A stretch of 34,988 bases of DNA from Bacilli bacterium. Its GTDB lineage: Bacteria > Bacillota_I > Bacilli_A > RFN20 > CAG-826. Made by a program: the position numbers and the translations under genes. The stretch lies in contig JAKSVL010000003.1 of NCBI GenBank assembly GCA_024407995.1, positions 1 to 34,988 on the forward strand, given 5' to 3'. Shown piece by piece: positions 24,906 to 33,707 of this stretch; position 1 is the stretch's first letter, and every line of letters starts with the position of its first letter. The notes beneath the pieces are model-generated. The model saw only the letters and a program-made list of their open reading frames with translations. It had not been told where the DNA came from and did not search any database.

Positions 24906-26588
24906 TTAGGCTTTTGCAACGTAACCAGGAACGAAGATTTCACGGATATGTTCAAGTGTGGATTTTTCAATACCGAAGCTCATTAAGTGGTTTTCCATCT
25001 TATCTGCAAATGTTGAACCATCACAAGCTTTTGTCTTTTCTAACCATTTTGGGAATTCAGCATCACTTTCGGTATATTTAACTGTTCTACCTTGAGTGAA
25101 TTGTGTCCAGAGGTAATCTCTAATCATATCTTCTTCATTCATACCTAATAAGGCTTCTAAGAAGAATGTGGTGATACCAGTTCTATCAGCACCATATGTG
25201 CAGTGCAACATAGCAGGCGCTGTATCACAGTTAGCTAATGTATCAAAGATGATTTTATATTGTGCGGCAATATCAGTTCCTTGATAAGAGCCACCTTCCC
25301 AACGTACTGGTTCGGAACCAGATGGGACGGCTGCACCAACGAATGTCACTGGCCAATCATTACTATTAGCAGCGGAGACATTACCTTGTGGGAAGTTATA
25401 GCTATCTCTCATGTCGATATCAACTTTAATGCCGAGTTCTTTAATAGCAGCTTTGCCTAAACCAGCGGTATCCAATTTAGAAGTTGTGTTGCCACCGCGG
25501 CCAGCATCGAGTTGAGCGCAACGGAAATATAAACCTTGATTAATCTTGGCGCCTGGAACTAATGTTGATTCCCAACCACCAATATCACGGAAGTTAAGAA
25601 TGTTTGGAACATTCACAACACGTGGTGCTAAATCAGTTGAAGTGATATTTTTAACTTCGGCACTAGCTAGAGCGCTTTCACTTGTGGCGGCTCTATAGTA
25701 ATACTTTGTGCTTAATTTAGCGTTTTGGAACATATAGTACTTGTTAGTAGATTCTCTAACGGTAGCATTGGCTAATGCTGCTTCGCTTTCAGCAACTTGG
25801 AAATAATATTTGCTAGCATCTTCAAGTTCCTCGTATCTTAATTTCATACCTCTTGGAGCGGATAAATCGGCACCAGTTGCGTATGTCTTATATTTGAGTT
25901 CATCTTCATCCATCAAATACTTATATTGTTGTAAGTTATGGAAATCATTATCTGGAATATCGTCTTCAGTAATTGTGCTTGGATCTACTGGAACGATGCT
26001 GGCATCAGTTGTTTTGAATTGAATGTAGTCAATACTGGCAAGAGATACTGGGGCTTCATCCTTAACAGTGATAGAAACGTTATAAGTACCTGGATATAAG
26101 TCTTGAGATTCATATGGTAATAAATCCCAAATTGTCGCGCTACTACGAGCAGCTAATGTTCCCTTACCTTCTGCGAATGAAAGTGGTGAAACCGTTTCAA
26201 TGTTGTAATGATAAACTTTGGACATGTCAAGTGCTTTAGCGATATCGCTTTCAACTTGAGCATATGCGGCAGAGATCACAACCTTAGAGAATTTCTTTAA
26301 TTCAAAGCTAAATTTTGCTTCCGCAGCAGAACCTGAAGCTGCAGCAGCAACATATTTACCACCAGAGGCATTAGCTTCTTCGATGATATTGTCATCATAA
26401 GATTCATCGGCTTCCCAACCTGATAAGTCGAAATCTTCAGCTTCCATTTTAAGAGTACCAAAATCTTCGATAACGATTTTGCTCTTATCATTGTTTTGTT
26501 TGGATGAGCCGTTGCCACCTTGGCCACTGCCACAACCTGTTAAACATGCTACAACTAACAATGAGAGTAGAATATTTTGTTTTTTCAT
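24906..26588 (-). CDS. Secreted lipoprotein with CBM6-like, Fn3-like and tyrosine phosphatase domains
   Basis: A 560-residue surface lipoprotein. The signal peptide ends at lipobox LTGC (Cys19) and is followed by a Gly/Ser/Asn linker. Residues about 35-180 look like a carbohydrate-binding module of the CBM6/35 kind (KMEAEDFDLSGW, then ASGGKYV, and a final DYIQF strand). About 215-300 is a fibronectin type III-like pair of strands. The catalytic domain starts near NFRDIGGW (about 331-338) and has the phosphatase loop HCTYGADRTG (Cys463, Arg469), matching the tyrosine/serine phosphatase family with the NFRDIGG signature. The start is the ATG at 26588, preceded by GGAGAC; an ATG 18 bases upstream is inside a hairpin and would put charged residues before the signal. 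A paralogue is at 31424-32572. The substrate (phosphoprotein or other phosphoester outside the cell) is unknown. Confidence 0.85.
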   Translation of the reverse strand: MKKQNILLSLLVVACLTGCGSGQGGNGSSKQNNDKSKIVIEDFGTLKMEAEDFDLSGWEADESYDDNIIEEANASGGKYVAAAASGSAAEAKFSFELKKFSKVVISAAYAQVESDIAKALDMSKVYHYNIETVSPLSFAEGKGTLAARSSATIWDLLPYESQDLYPGTYNVSITVKDEAPVSLASIDYIQFKTTDASIVPVDPSTITEDDIPDNDFHNLQQYKYLMDEDELKYKTYATGADLSAPRGMKLRYEELEDASKYYFQVAESEAALANATVRESTNKYYMFQNAKLSTKYYYRAATSESALASAEVKNITSTDLAPRVVNVPNILNFRDIGGWESTLVPGAKINQGLYFRCAQLDAGRGGNTTSKLDTAGLGKAAIKELGIKVDIDMRDSYNFPQGNVSAANSNDWPVTFVGAAVPSGSEPVRWEGGSYQGTDIAAQYKIIFDTLANCDTAPAMLHCTYGADRTGITTFFLEALLGMNEEDMIRDYLWTQFTQGRTVKYTESDAEFPKWLEKTKACDGSTFADKMENHLMSFGIEKSTLEHIREIFVPGYVAKA

Positions 26589-26598
26589 AAAGTCTCCT

Positions 26599-26613
26599 CG
26601 ATTCATAGAATCG
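26599..26613 (-). promoter_or_regulatory. Dyad directly before the ribosome site of the lipoprotein gene
   Basis: CGATTCATAGAATCG has perfect 6-base arms around ATA. In the mRNA it forms a hairpin ending just before AGGAGAC of the gene at 24906-26588. It may be an operator, an mRNA stabiliser, or a block to the alternative ATG at 26606 that lies within it. Confidence 0.4.
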
Positions 26614-26852
26614 TATTATTGCGTATTAGAATAACACATTTGTTACGTATGTATACATATGCGTTTCCTAAGTTATAAATATAGTATACGCATATGCCCG
26701 TTAGTTGCACAAATAAAAATGAATATTAGGCTAAAAAAATTATGTTATTTCGTTAAAAAGTAGATGTATTTTTGGCATTTTTTTGGCCATTTTTCATTAG
26801 TAATTTTGGCTATGATACACCAGGTATCGTGTGTATAAAAATAATTTTTTTA
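26614..26852. other. Non-coding upstream region between lipoprotein gene and rpsL
   Basis: This AT-rich part of a 408-base gap has no supported gene on either strand. It contains a 12-base dyad TATGTATACATA (26648-26659), an inverted repeat CATATGCGT (26656-26664) with ACGCATATG (26688-26696), several T runs, and the first copy of an 18-base dyad repeat. The promoter of the minus-strand lipoprotein gene should be here, but I cannot choose between weak candidates. Confidence 0.5.
26814..26831 (+). repeat. 18-base dyad repeat, copy 1, upstream of the rpsL promoter
   Basis: GATACACCAGGTATCGTG; GATAC and GTATC form a hairpin or dyad around ACCAG. An identical copy is at 26942-26959, 128 bases downstream. 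This copy lies before the predicted rpsL promoter. Confidence 0.75.
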
Positions 26853-26881
26853 TTGCGCAGTTTTTCCTGCTTATATATTAT
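26853..26881 (+). promoter_or_regulatory. Predicted promoter of rpsL-rpsG-fusA
   Basis: TTGCGC (26853-26858), 17 bases, TATTAT (26876-26881). It gives a leader of about 108 bases, containing a weak hairpin GACC (26908-26911) with GGTC (26918-26921) followed by ATTTTT, then the second 18-base dyad. Confidence 0.6.
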
Positions 26882-26941
26882 ATATGAGCGTGTGCAATCC
26901 ATGCCTCGACCAATTTAGGTCATTTTTAATGGGAAGATACC

Positions 26942-26959
26942 GATACACCAGGTATCGTG
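26942..26959 (+). repeat. 18-base dyad repeat, copy 2, in the rpsL leader
   Basis: GATACACCAGGTATCGTG, identical to 26814-26831. A C before it extends the stem to CGATAC/GTATCG. It lies about 55 bases into the predicted leader and 37 bases before the rpsL ATG. Confidence 0.75.
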
Positions 26960-26996
26960 GATACACAACATGAAATAGTTATTGAAAGGAGCAATT

Positions 26997-27416
26997 ATGC
27001 CAACAATTAACCAATTAGTTCGTCAAGGCAGACAAAATAAGACATTCAAGTCAAAATCTCCTGCTCTTGGACAAAGATGGAACTCCTTAAAGAAAAAAGG
27101 AACTGCTCAACCAGCTGCTCAAAAACGTGGCGTTTGCACCCGTGTTGGTACAATGACACCTAAGAAACCTAACTCAGCTTTAAGAAAATACGCTCGTGTT
27201 AGATTAAGCAACGGTTACGAAGTCACCGCTTACATCGGTGGTGAAGGACACAATTTACAAGAGCACAGCACCGTCATCATTCGTGGCGGCCGTGTCAAAG
27301 ACCTCCCAGGTGTGCGTTATCACATCGTTAGAGGTACATTAGACTGTGCAGGTATCGAAGCAAGAAGACAAGGTCGTAGCTTATACGGTACCAAGAAGCC
27401 AAAGGCTGAAGAATAG
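26997..27416 (+). CDS. rpsL: Ribosomal protein uS12
   Basis: A 139-residue decoding-centre protein. It reads [15 protein letters not shown] and contains [17 protein letters not shown] (with the lysine that streptomycin-resistance changes affect in other bacteria still Lys), [10 protein letters not shown], and [18 protein letters not shown]. The start at 26997 is set by AAGGAG 5-6 bases upstream; an in-frame ATG 15 bases earlier would add MKGAI and lies before the ribosome site. It is the first gene of the str operon, and rpsG starts 13 bases later after TAGGAGGT. Confidence 0.97.
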   Translation: MPTINQLVRQGRQNKTFKSKSPALGQRWNSLKKKGTAQPAAQKRGVCTRVGTMTPKKPNSALRKYARVRLSNGYEVTAYIGGEGHNLQEHSTVIIRGGRVKDLPGVRYHIVRGTLDCAGIEARRQGRSLYGTKKPKAEE

Positions 27417-27429
27417 GAGGTAAGAAAAT

Positions 27430-27897
27430 ATGCGTAAAGGAAATCCTACAAAACGTGATGTCTTACCAGATCCAATTTACAACTCAAAGTTAGTCACACG
27501 TTTAATCAACAAATTAATGCTCGATGGTAAAAAAGGCACCGCACAAAATATTCTCTACGGTTCCTTCAAGAAAATCGAAGAAAAAACTGGCAAACCAGCA
27601 ATGGATGTCTTCGCAACAGCCATTAACAACATCATGCCAGAAGTCGAACTTAAGATGAAAAGAGTCGGTGGTGCAAACTTCCCAGTTCCAACTGATGTTT
27701 CACCAGAAAGAAAAGTCACCTTAGGTCTCAGATGGTTAGTCAACTATTCACGTTTAAGAAATGAAAAGACAATGACCGACCGTTTAGCAAACGAAATCAT
27801 CGATGCCGCTAACGGCACTGGTGCTTCAGTCAAAAAGAGAGAAGATACACACAAAATGGCAGAAGCCAACAAGGCTTACTCACATTATCGTTGGTAA
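27430..27897 (+). CDS. rpsG: Ribosomal protein uS7
   Basis: A 155-residue small-subunit head protein that nucleates 16S 3' domain assembly. It starts [20 protein letters not shown] and has [38 protein letters not shown] and the terminal [14 protein letters not shown]. In E. coli S7 represses the str operon by binding the rpsL-rpsG gap. Here that gap is only 13 bases, so such a site cannot be there, and any S7 control must act elsewhere, for example in the rpsL leader. Confidence 0.98.
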   Translation: MRKGNPTKRDVLPDPIYNSKLVTRLINKLMLDGKKGTAQNILYGSFKKIEEKTGKPAMDVFATAINNIMPEVELKMKRVGGANFPVPTDVSPERKVTLGLRWLVNYSRLRNEKTMTDRLANEIIDAANGTGASVKKREDTHKMAEANKAYSHYRW

Positions 27898-27917
27898 TCA
27901 GTTAGGAAATCTTATCT

Positions 27918-29996
27918 ATGTCACGCGAATATGATCTAGCACATACACGCAATATAGGCATCATGGCCCATATCGATGCAGGAAAGACTACCACAACTGA
28001 ACGTATTCTCTACTTCACTGGCAAAATCCACAAACTTGGTGAAACTCACGAAGGTAGTGCCACCATGGACTGGATGGAGCAAGAACAAGAAAGAGGTATT
28101 ACAATTACCTCCGCCGCGACAACCGCCACTTGGAAAGGCAATCGTATTAATATCATCGACACTCCTGGACACGTCGACTTCACTGTCGAAGTGGAAAGAT
28201 CACTTCGTGTCTTAGATGGTGCTATTACCGTGCTTGATGGCAAAAACGGCGTTGAACCACAAACAGAAACCGTGTGGAGACAAGGCTCCAAGTACGGAGT
28301 CCCACGTATTGTCTTCGTCAATAAGCTTGACGCCATTGGTGCAGACTATGAAATGTCTATCGCTTCTCTTAGAGAAAGATTAGGTGCCAATGCGGAAGCA
28401 GTGCAATATCCAATCGGTATCGAATCATCCTTAAAGGGTTGGATCGATATCATCACTCAGAAAGCATATATTTATGCTTCTGATATGAATGAAGAACCAC
28501 ATGAAGTTCCTGTTCCTGAAGAATATCAAGATAAACTTCTTGAATTCAGAATGAGATTATTTGAAGCTTTATCAAATTTTGATGAAGAAATTCTCATGAT
28601 TGTTCTTGAAGGCAAAGAGCCAAGTGAAGAACAAACAAAGAGTGCTATCCGTAAAGCAGTTTTAACTGGTGAATTCCACCCTGTTTTCTGCGGTAGTGCT
28701 TACAAAAACAAAAACATTCAACCTTTATTAGATGGTGTTATTGATTACTTACCATCCCCATTAGACATCACACATGCTAAAGGCACTGATGATCGTGGTA
28801 ATGAATTGACTTGTGAACCTGATGACGATGCTCCTCTTGCTTCATTAGCCTTCAAGATTGCTACTGATCCATTTATTGGCCGTCTAGCCTATGTCCGTGT
28901 CTACAGTGGTACTCTAAAATCAGGTAGCTATGTCTATAACTCTGTTAAAGGTGTGAAAGAAAGAATTGGCCGTGTTGTCTTAATGCACAGCAATCACCGT
29001 CAAGAAGTTCCAGAACTTCACGCTGGTGATATCGGTGCGGTTGTCGGTCTTAAATCAACCATCACTGGTGATACACTCTGTGATGTCGGAAAAACCATCA
29101 TTTTGGAAAAGATGGAATTCCCAGCTCCGGTTATTGAAGAAGCTGTTGAACCAAAGACTAAAGCCGACCAAGAAAAGATGAACATTGCCTTACAAAAACT
29201 TGCGGAAGAAGACCCAACATTCCGTGTAAGAACAAACCCAGAAACCGGTCAAACATTGATCGCCGGTGTTGGTGAATTACACTTAGACATTATCGTCGAT
29301 AGAATGAAGAGAGAATTCAACGTTCAAGTCAACGTTGGTGCACCACAAGTTGAATACCGTGAAACAATCCGCGCTCAAGGCGAATGCGAAGGTAAATACA
29401 TTAGACAATCTGGTGGTCGTGGTCAATATGGTCACGTTTGGATCAGATTTGAACCAAATGATGGTAAAGGCTTCGAATTCGTTGATGCCGTTGTCGGTGG
29501 TACTGTTCCAAAGGAATATATCAAACCAACCGAAGAAGGCTTAAAAGATGCAATGAACCGCGGTATGTTAGCAGGCTTCCCGGTCATCGATGTCAAAGCT
29601 ACCTTATATGATGGTAGTTACCATGATGTCGATAGTAGTGAAGCGGCTTACAAAATCGCTGCTTCTATGGCTTTAAAAGAAGCGGCTAAAAAATGTCAGC
29701 CAGTTATCTTAGAACCAATCATGAAGATTGAAGTAACTGTCCCAGAACAATATTATGGTGATGTCATTGGTGATATCTCCAGAAGAAGAGGACAAATGAC
29801 TGGTGAAAGTCAAAGGGCTAATGCTAAGATTATCGAAGCAGAAGTCCCATTGAGCGAAATGTTTGGCTATGTTACTGACTTACGTAGTATGACTCAAGGA
29901 AGAGGCAATTACGTCATGCAGTTTGACCACTACGGTGAAACGCCAAGATACGTTCAAGACGAAATTTTGAAAAAAGTGGGAGCGATTGCCCGCTAA
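27918..29996 (+). CDS. fusA: Elongation factor G
   Basis: A 692-residue translocation GTPase. GTP motifs are AHIDAGKT (17-24), the switch-I region with [17 protein letters not shown] and NKLD. Domain IV carries the [12 protein letters not shown] segment and the tip near [11 protein letters not shown]. The C-terminal part has [11 protein letters not shown] and the end [16 protein letters not shown]. Length is that of ordinary EF-G rather than a tetracycline-protection protein. The ribosome site is weaker (TTAGGAAA, about 10 bases away) than those of its neighbours. No terminator is visible between fusA and tuf. Confidence 0.98.
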   Translation: MSREYDLAHTRNIGIMAHIDAGKTTTTERILYFTGKIHKLGETHEGSATMDWMEQEQERGITITSAATTATWKGNRINIIDTPGHVDFTVEVERSLRVLDGAITVLDGKNGVEPQTETVWRQGSKYGVPRIVFVNKLDAIGADYEMSIASLRERLGANAEAVQYPIGIESSLKGWIDIITQKAYIYASDMNEEPHEVPVPEEYQDKLLEFRMRLFEALSNFDEEILMIVLEGKEPSEEQTKSAIRKAVLTGEFHPVFCGSAYKNKNIQPLLDGVIDYLPSPLDITHAKGTDDRGNELTCEPDDDAPLASLAFKIATDPFIGRLAYVRVYSGTLKSGSYVYNSVKGVKERIGRVVLMHSNHRQEVPELHAGDIGAVVGLKSTITGDTLCDVGKTIILEKMEFPAPVIEEAVEPKTKADQEKMNIALQKLAEEDPTFRVRTNPETGQTLIAGVGELHLDIIVDRMKREFNVQVNVGAPQVEYRETIRAQGECEGKYIRQSGGRGQYGHVWIRFEPNDGKGFEFVDAVVGGTVPKEYIKPTEEGLKDAMNRGMLAGFPVIDVKATLYDGSYHDVDSSEAAYKIAASMALKEAAKKCQPVILEPIMKIEVTVPEQYYGDVIGDISRRRGQMTGESQRANAKIIEAEVPLSEMFGYVTDLRSMTQGRGNYVMQFDHYGETPRYVQDEILKKVGAIAR

Positions 29997-30005
29997 AAAT
30001 AATTA

Positions 30006-30029
30006 GTGTAATATCAAATGATATTGCAC
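30006..30029. promoter_or_regulatory. Hairpin or dyad overlapping the tuf -35
   Basis: GTGTAATATC (30006-30015) and GATATTGCAC (30020-30029), loop AAAT, pair over 10 positions with one G-U. There is no T run after it, so an operator or mRNA-end structure for fusA is more likely than a terminator. Confidence 0.45.
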
Positions 30030-30050
30030 AAACAAATCAAATGCTATAAT
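30024..30050 (+). promoter_or_regulatory. Predicted separate promoter of tuf
   Basis: TTGCAC (30024-30029), 15 bases, and an extended -10 TGC-TATAAT (30042-30050). The spacer is short but the extended -10 compensates. It allows tuf to be expressed above the str operon. Confidence 0.6.
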
Positions 30051-30101
30051 ATGATTTCGTTGCAAAATTGTTATTAACGAAAGAAAGGAGATCTCAATTT
30101 T

Positions 30102-31286
30102 ATGGCAAAACAACATTTTGACAGAAGTAAACAACACGTCAATATTGGTACCATCGGTCACGTTGACCACGGTAAAACAACATTAACCGCCGCTATTACA
30201 TCTGTCTTAGCAAAAAAAGGTGGCGCAGTCAAAACTGATTATGCTTCAATCGACTCCGCACCAGAAGAAAAAGCTCGTGGTATTACAATCAACACCGCTC
30301 ACATCGAGTATCAAACAGAAACAAGACACTACGCTCACGTTGACTGCCCAGGACACGCTGACTACATCAAGAACATGATTACTGGTGCTGCCCAAATGGA
30401 TGGTGCTATCTTAGTCGTCGCAGGTACTGATGGTGTTATGCCACAAACACGTGAACACATCTTATTAGCCCGCCAAGTCGGTGTCCCATATATCGTCGTG
30501 TTCATTAATAAAACTGACTTAGTCGATGATCCAGAATTATTAGACTTAGTCGAAATGGATGTCCGTGAATTATTAAATTCTTATGGCTTCCCAGGTGATG
30601 ATGTTCCAGTTATCCGTGGTTCCGCAAGAGCAGCTCTTGATGGCAACGCAGAACAAGAAAAGAACATCGAAGAATTAATGGCAGCATGTGATGCTTACAT
30701 CCCAGCTCCAGCTCGTGAAAACGACAAACCATTCTTATTAGCTATCGAAGACGTCATGACAATTTCTGGTCGTGGTACAGTCGTTACAGGCCGTGTTGAA
30801 CGTGGCCAAGCTAAATTAGGCGATGCAGTTGAAATCGTCGGTATCAAACCAACAGTCAACTCCGTCATTACAGGTCTTGAATCCTTCCGTAAGATTCTTG
30901 ACTACGCCGAAGCCGGTGACAACGTTGGTGTCCTTTTAAGAGGTATCAACCGTGACCAAGTCGAACGTGGCCAAGTCTTAGCAAAACCAGGTAGTGTTAC
31001 TCCACACTCCAAATTCAAAGGTCAAGTCTACGTTTTAACAAAAGAAGAAGGTGGCCGTCATACAGCTTTCTTAAGCAACTACCGTCCACAATTCTACTTC
31101 CGTACAACCGACGTCACAGGTGTTATCACACTTCCTGCTGGTGTCGACATGGTTATGCCTGGTGATAACGTTGAACTCACAGTTGAACTCATTCACCCAA
31201 TCGCCATGGAAAAAGGTACCAAATTCTCCATCCGTGAAGGTGGCAGAACCGTTGGTGCTGGTACAGTTAGCGAAATTATTAAATAA
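30102..31286 (+). CDS. tuf: Elongation factor Tu
   Basis: A 394-residue GTPase that carries aminoacyl-tRNA to the ribosome. Motifs are GHVDHGKTT (19-27), the switch-[29 protein letters not shown], and GSARAAL near 173. Domains 2 and 3 follow with [32 protein letters not shown] and the C-terminal [26 protein letters not shown] lies about 10 bases upstream of the ATG. It is separated from fusA by 105 bases with its own promoter and followed by a terminator. Confidence 0.99.
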   Translation: MAKQHFDRSKQHVNIGTIGHVDHGKTTLTAAITSVLAKKGGAVKTDYASIDSAPEEKARGITINTAHIEYQTETRHYAHVDCPGHADYIKNMITGAAQMDGAILVVAGTDGVMPQTREHILLARQVGVPYIVVFINKTDLVDDPELLDLVEMDVRELLNSYGFPGDDVPVIRGSARAALDGNAEQEKNIEELMAACDAYIPAPARENDKPFLLAIEDVMTISGRGTVVTGRVERGQAKLGDAVEIVGIKPTVNSVITGLESFRKILDYAEAGDNVGVLLRGINRDQVERGQVLAKPGSVTPHSKFKGQVYVLTKEEGGRHTAFLSNYRPQFYFRTTDVTGVITLPAGVDMVMPGDNVELTVELIHPIAMEKGTKFSIREGGRTVGAGTVSEIIK

Positions 31287-31308
31287 TTTAACTAATCAAA
31301 CTAAATTT

Positions 31309-31340
31309 AAAGCTCACCCATTAAAAGGTGGGCTTTTATT
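31309..31340 (+). terminator. Terminator after tuf
   Basis: Stem AAAGCTCACC (31309-31318) and GGTGGGCTTT (31327-31336) with one G-U pair, loop CATTAAAA, and a short T-rich tail. Confidence 0.87.
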
Positions 31341-31423
31341 ATTTAAAGAATCTAAAACGATAAGAATAACAAACCTTATTTTTCAAATAAAACAATTTAT
31401 GATATATTTTTTATTAGGAAATT

Positions 31424-32572
31424 ATGAAAAAAGTTTTGCTCTCATTATTAGCCGTTGTGCCGCTAGTATCTTGTACTACGGCATCAATCCCTACAATAAA
31501 TCAATTAAAAGTGGCTTCTAAAGGCCATTTTAGCGATGCACAGTTAAATTATCTTTCTAGCGATAATTACACCGATACGACCCCATATAATGGCAATATG
31601 TCGGTATCTAAACCTTTGCCTATTAATATTTCATGGGAAAATTTAGAAAATAAAGCATATAAGATCGAAATATATCATGATCAATCATGTAATGATTCTT
31701 CATTAATTACCTCCTACGTCGTAGAAGGAAATGCTTTTGATTTTTATAATCCAGAATTTAATAAAGAATATTATGTCAAAGTAGTTTCTAAAGAGAACGA
31801 AAAAATCACCGCTCAAAGCGAGGCGGTTTCTTTCAAAGAAATTCCAGCTGTACCAGGTCCAAGAAATCTTTTTGTGGACGGCGTTGAAAACTTCCGTGAT
31901 ATTGGTGGTTGGGGTAAATTTGTTAACAATCAATATCAAACATATATGAAGCAAGGAATGCTTTATCGTTCTGGTCGTTTTAATGCAGACTCGGTAGAGC
32001 AAGTCAATGTCACGATTACTAATAACGGATTACAAGAAATCAATAATCATTTAAAAATTAAAACTGAAATTGATTTAAGAAGAACTTCCACGAATGAAGT
32101 TGGTGCTTTAACTAATAAATCTCCTTTAGGAGATAATGTGAATTATATTCAAATACCAATGGCTTTCGGTGGTAAAAACATTCTAACGTTCAAAGGCACT
32201 TTGAGTAATGATTCATATCAATATGATAATCCAAGCGCAATCAAAAACTTCTTTGAAGTACTCGCTAATGAAAATAATTATCCAATCAATTTTCATTGTT
32301 CTATTGGTAAAGATAGAACAGGCTGCATGGCTTATCTCATTGAAGGTTTGTTAGGCTTCAGTGAAAAGGATATGTGCCGGGATTATATGTTCACCAATTT
32401 TGCCGATGCTGGAATGTGCAAAATCAGCGATATTAATGATCGCTATGGTGATACTATTTCCAAATATGAAAACGGCAACACAATTAATGAAAAAATATAC
32501 AATTATTTAAACGAAGTTATCGGTGTATCTAAAGATAATCTCGATAAAATCATTAATATTTTAAAAGCATAA
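31424..32572 (+). CDS. Secreted lipoprotein with tyrosine phosphatase domain
   Basis: A 382-residue surface lipoprotein, shorter paralogue of the protein at 24906-26588. The signal peptide ends at lipobox LVSC (Cys17). Residues about 45-140 form a fibronectin type III-like domain (INISWENLENKAYKIEIY to KEYYVKVVSK). The catalytic domain runs from NFRDIGGW (about 155-162), through LYRSGR and IDLRR, to the phosphatase loop HCSIGKDRTG (Cys292, Arg298). The C-terminal 80 residues match the paralogue (LLGFSEKDMCRDY against LLGMNEEDMIRDY). The CBM-like domain of the paralogue is missing. TAGGAA precedes the ATG; the only nearby promoter candidate (TTTCAA 31381, TATATT 31403) is weak. It starts an operon with two RDD proteins. 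The substrate is unknown. Confidence 0.85.
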   Translation: MKKVLLSLLAVVPLVSCTTASIPTINQLKVASKGHFSDAQLNYLSSDNYTDTTPYNGNMSVSKPLPINISWENLENKAYKIEIYHDQSCNDSSLITSYVVEGNAFDFYNPEFNKEYYVKVVSKENEKITAQSEAVSFKEIPAVPGPRNLFVDGVENFRDIGGWGKFVNNQYQTYMKQGMLYRSGRFNADSVEQVNVTITNNGLQEINNHLKIKTEIDLRRTSTNEVGALTNKSPLGDNVNYIQIPMAFGGKNILTFKGTLSNDSYQYDNPSAIKNFFEVLANENNYPINFHCSIGKDRTGCMAYLIEGLLGFSEKDMCRDYMFTNFADAGMCKISDINDRYGDTISKYENGNTINEKIYNYLNEVIGVSKDNLDKIINILKA

Positions 32573-32573
32573 A

Positions 32574-33707
32574 ATGGAAGAAAATAAAGATAACATCATT
32601 GAAATTAGACCAGTTAGTAAATGGAAAAGGTTTCTCGCTTTCTTAGCGGACTTCTTTATTGCGTTTATTATCGCTTTTACTTTATTTAATTTAGCAACTT
32701 TTCCTTTAGCGAAGCTTATTTTTAATACACAAAAACAAAGTGAACAGGCTTTGGTACTAGAAAGAAAAGCCACCAACTTATTAATTAATGATGGCTATTT
32801 ATATTCGCCTGCAATGGATGCTTCGTTTGAAGATGATGTGAACTATACGTTTAAAGTGTTTTTGTCTTATTACGCTTTTGATGAAGAAACTCCAGAATCC
32901 ACTAAAGCGCAATTTGGTCACAAGATAGAAAATGAAGTAATTTTGAAATATTACAAAAATGTGATAAAAGACACAGATTTATATATAAACGACTTTAAAG
33001 AGATCAATCAAGAAGATGAAATGTTTGAAATCGGCAGTACTCTTGATGAAATCACTTTAAAAAGTGATTATAAGACCATATTAGCAAACGAACTATTAGA
33101 AGTAGTGAATGAAGATAAATATAGTGCCACAATGACCAATTTTAGAGATCATGTTTTTGCTAAACTATTCTATTTAAAAGTTTATGACCATATTCTTACT
33201 AATGATTATGTTGCTGATGGCGTTTCGTTTAAAGAGTGTTTAGAAGAGTCTAGAGACATTATGCGCTCGCTCCAATGGATTGCCACTGGAACAGCTTTAT
33301 TTACAACTTTATTAGCGTGGGCTATTTGCTTTGTTATATATCCTTTAATTAATAAAGATCATAAAACTATTGGATTAAGTGCAATGCATATTTCAAAGTT
33401 GAACTATCGCACCCTTGGACCAATCAGTCGTGGTAGTGTGATGATTCAATCATTTTATCAATTTGTGTTCTTGTTAAGTGGCAATTTATTCTTACCTATT
33501 TTGTTCTTTGGAATGTCTTATATATTTAACCTTCCTTTGCTATTTGTTTTAAGTTTAATTTCGTTTATCTTAATTCTTGTTTCAGGTCTATTTATTATCA
33601 CTAGTGGATATAACCGTAGTGGTGCTGATATATTAACAAATATCGTTTTGCTTCCTGATAGTGAAATCGATATGATGTATAGAGTTGAGGTCGATCATGG
33701 AGAATAA
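32574..33707 (+). CDS. RDD-family membrane protein with large extracytoplasmic insertion
   Basis: A 377-residue membrane protein. The N-terminal RDD-type segment KWKRFLAFLADFFIAFIIAF contains the conserved Arg19 and Asp26 within the first helix. A soluble, charged region of about 180 residues (roughly 50-230) follows and is predicted outside. Two or three further helices start near SLQWIATGTALFTTLL, and the family-like cytoplasmic stretch KTIGLSAMHISKLNYR leads to the last helices. RDD proteins are mostly uncharacterised; some are ion antiporters or transport-related. The ATG is 1 base after the phosphatase stop with no ribosome site, so it depends on translation from upstream. The next gene is a paralogue overlapping by 11 bases. 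Confidence 0.75.
   Translation: MEENKDNIIEIRPVSKWKRFLAFLADFFIAFIIAFTLFNLATFPLAKLIFNTQKQSEQALVLERKATNLLINDGYLYSPAMDASFEDDVNYTFKVFLSYYAFDEETPESTKAQFGHKIENEVILKYYKNVIKDTDLYINDFKEINQEDEMFEIGSTLDEITLKSDYKTILANELLEVVNEDKYSATMTNFRDHVFAKLFYLKVYDHILTNDYVADGVSFKECLEESRDIMRSLQWIATGTALFTTLLAWAICFVIYPLINKDHKTIGLSAMHISKLNYRTLGPISRGSVMIQSFYQFVFLLSGNLFLPILFFGMSYIFNLPLLFVLSLISFILILVSGLFIITSGYNRSGADILTNIVLLPDSEIDMMYRVEVDHGE

Noticed and set aside
26814-26959. CRISPR or mobile-element interpretation of the repeated 18-mer
   Set aside because: There are only two copies, 128 bases apart, with no regular spacers and no transposase or target duplication nearby; promoter-associated dyads fit better.
27918-29996. 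fusA as a tetracycline-resistance ribosomal protection gene
   Set aside because: Its length, EF-G motifs and place in the str operon match housekeeping EF-G.
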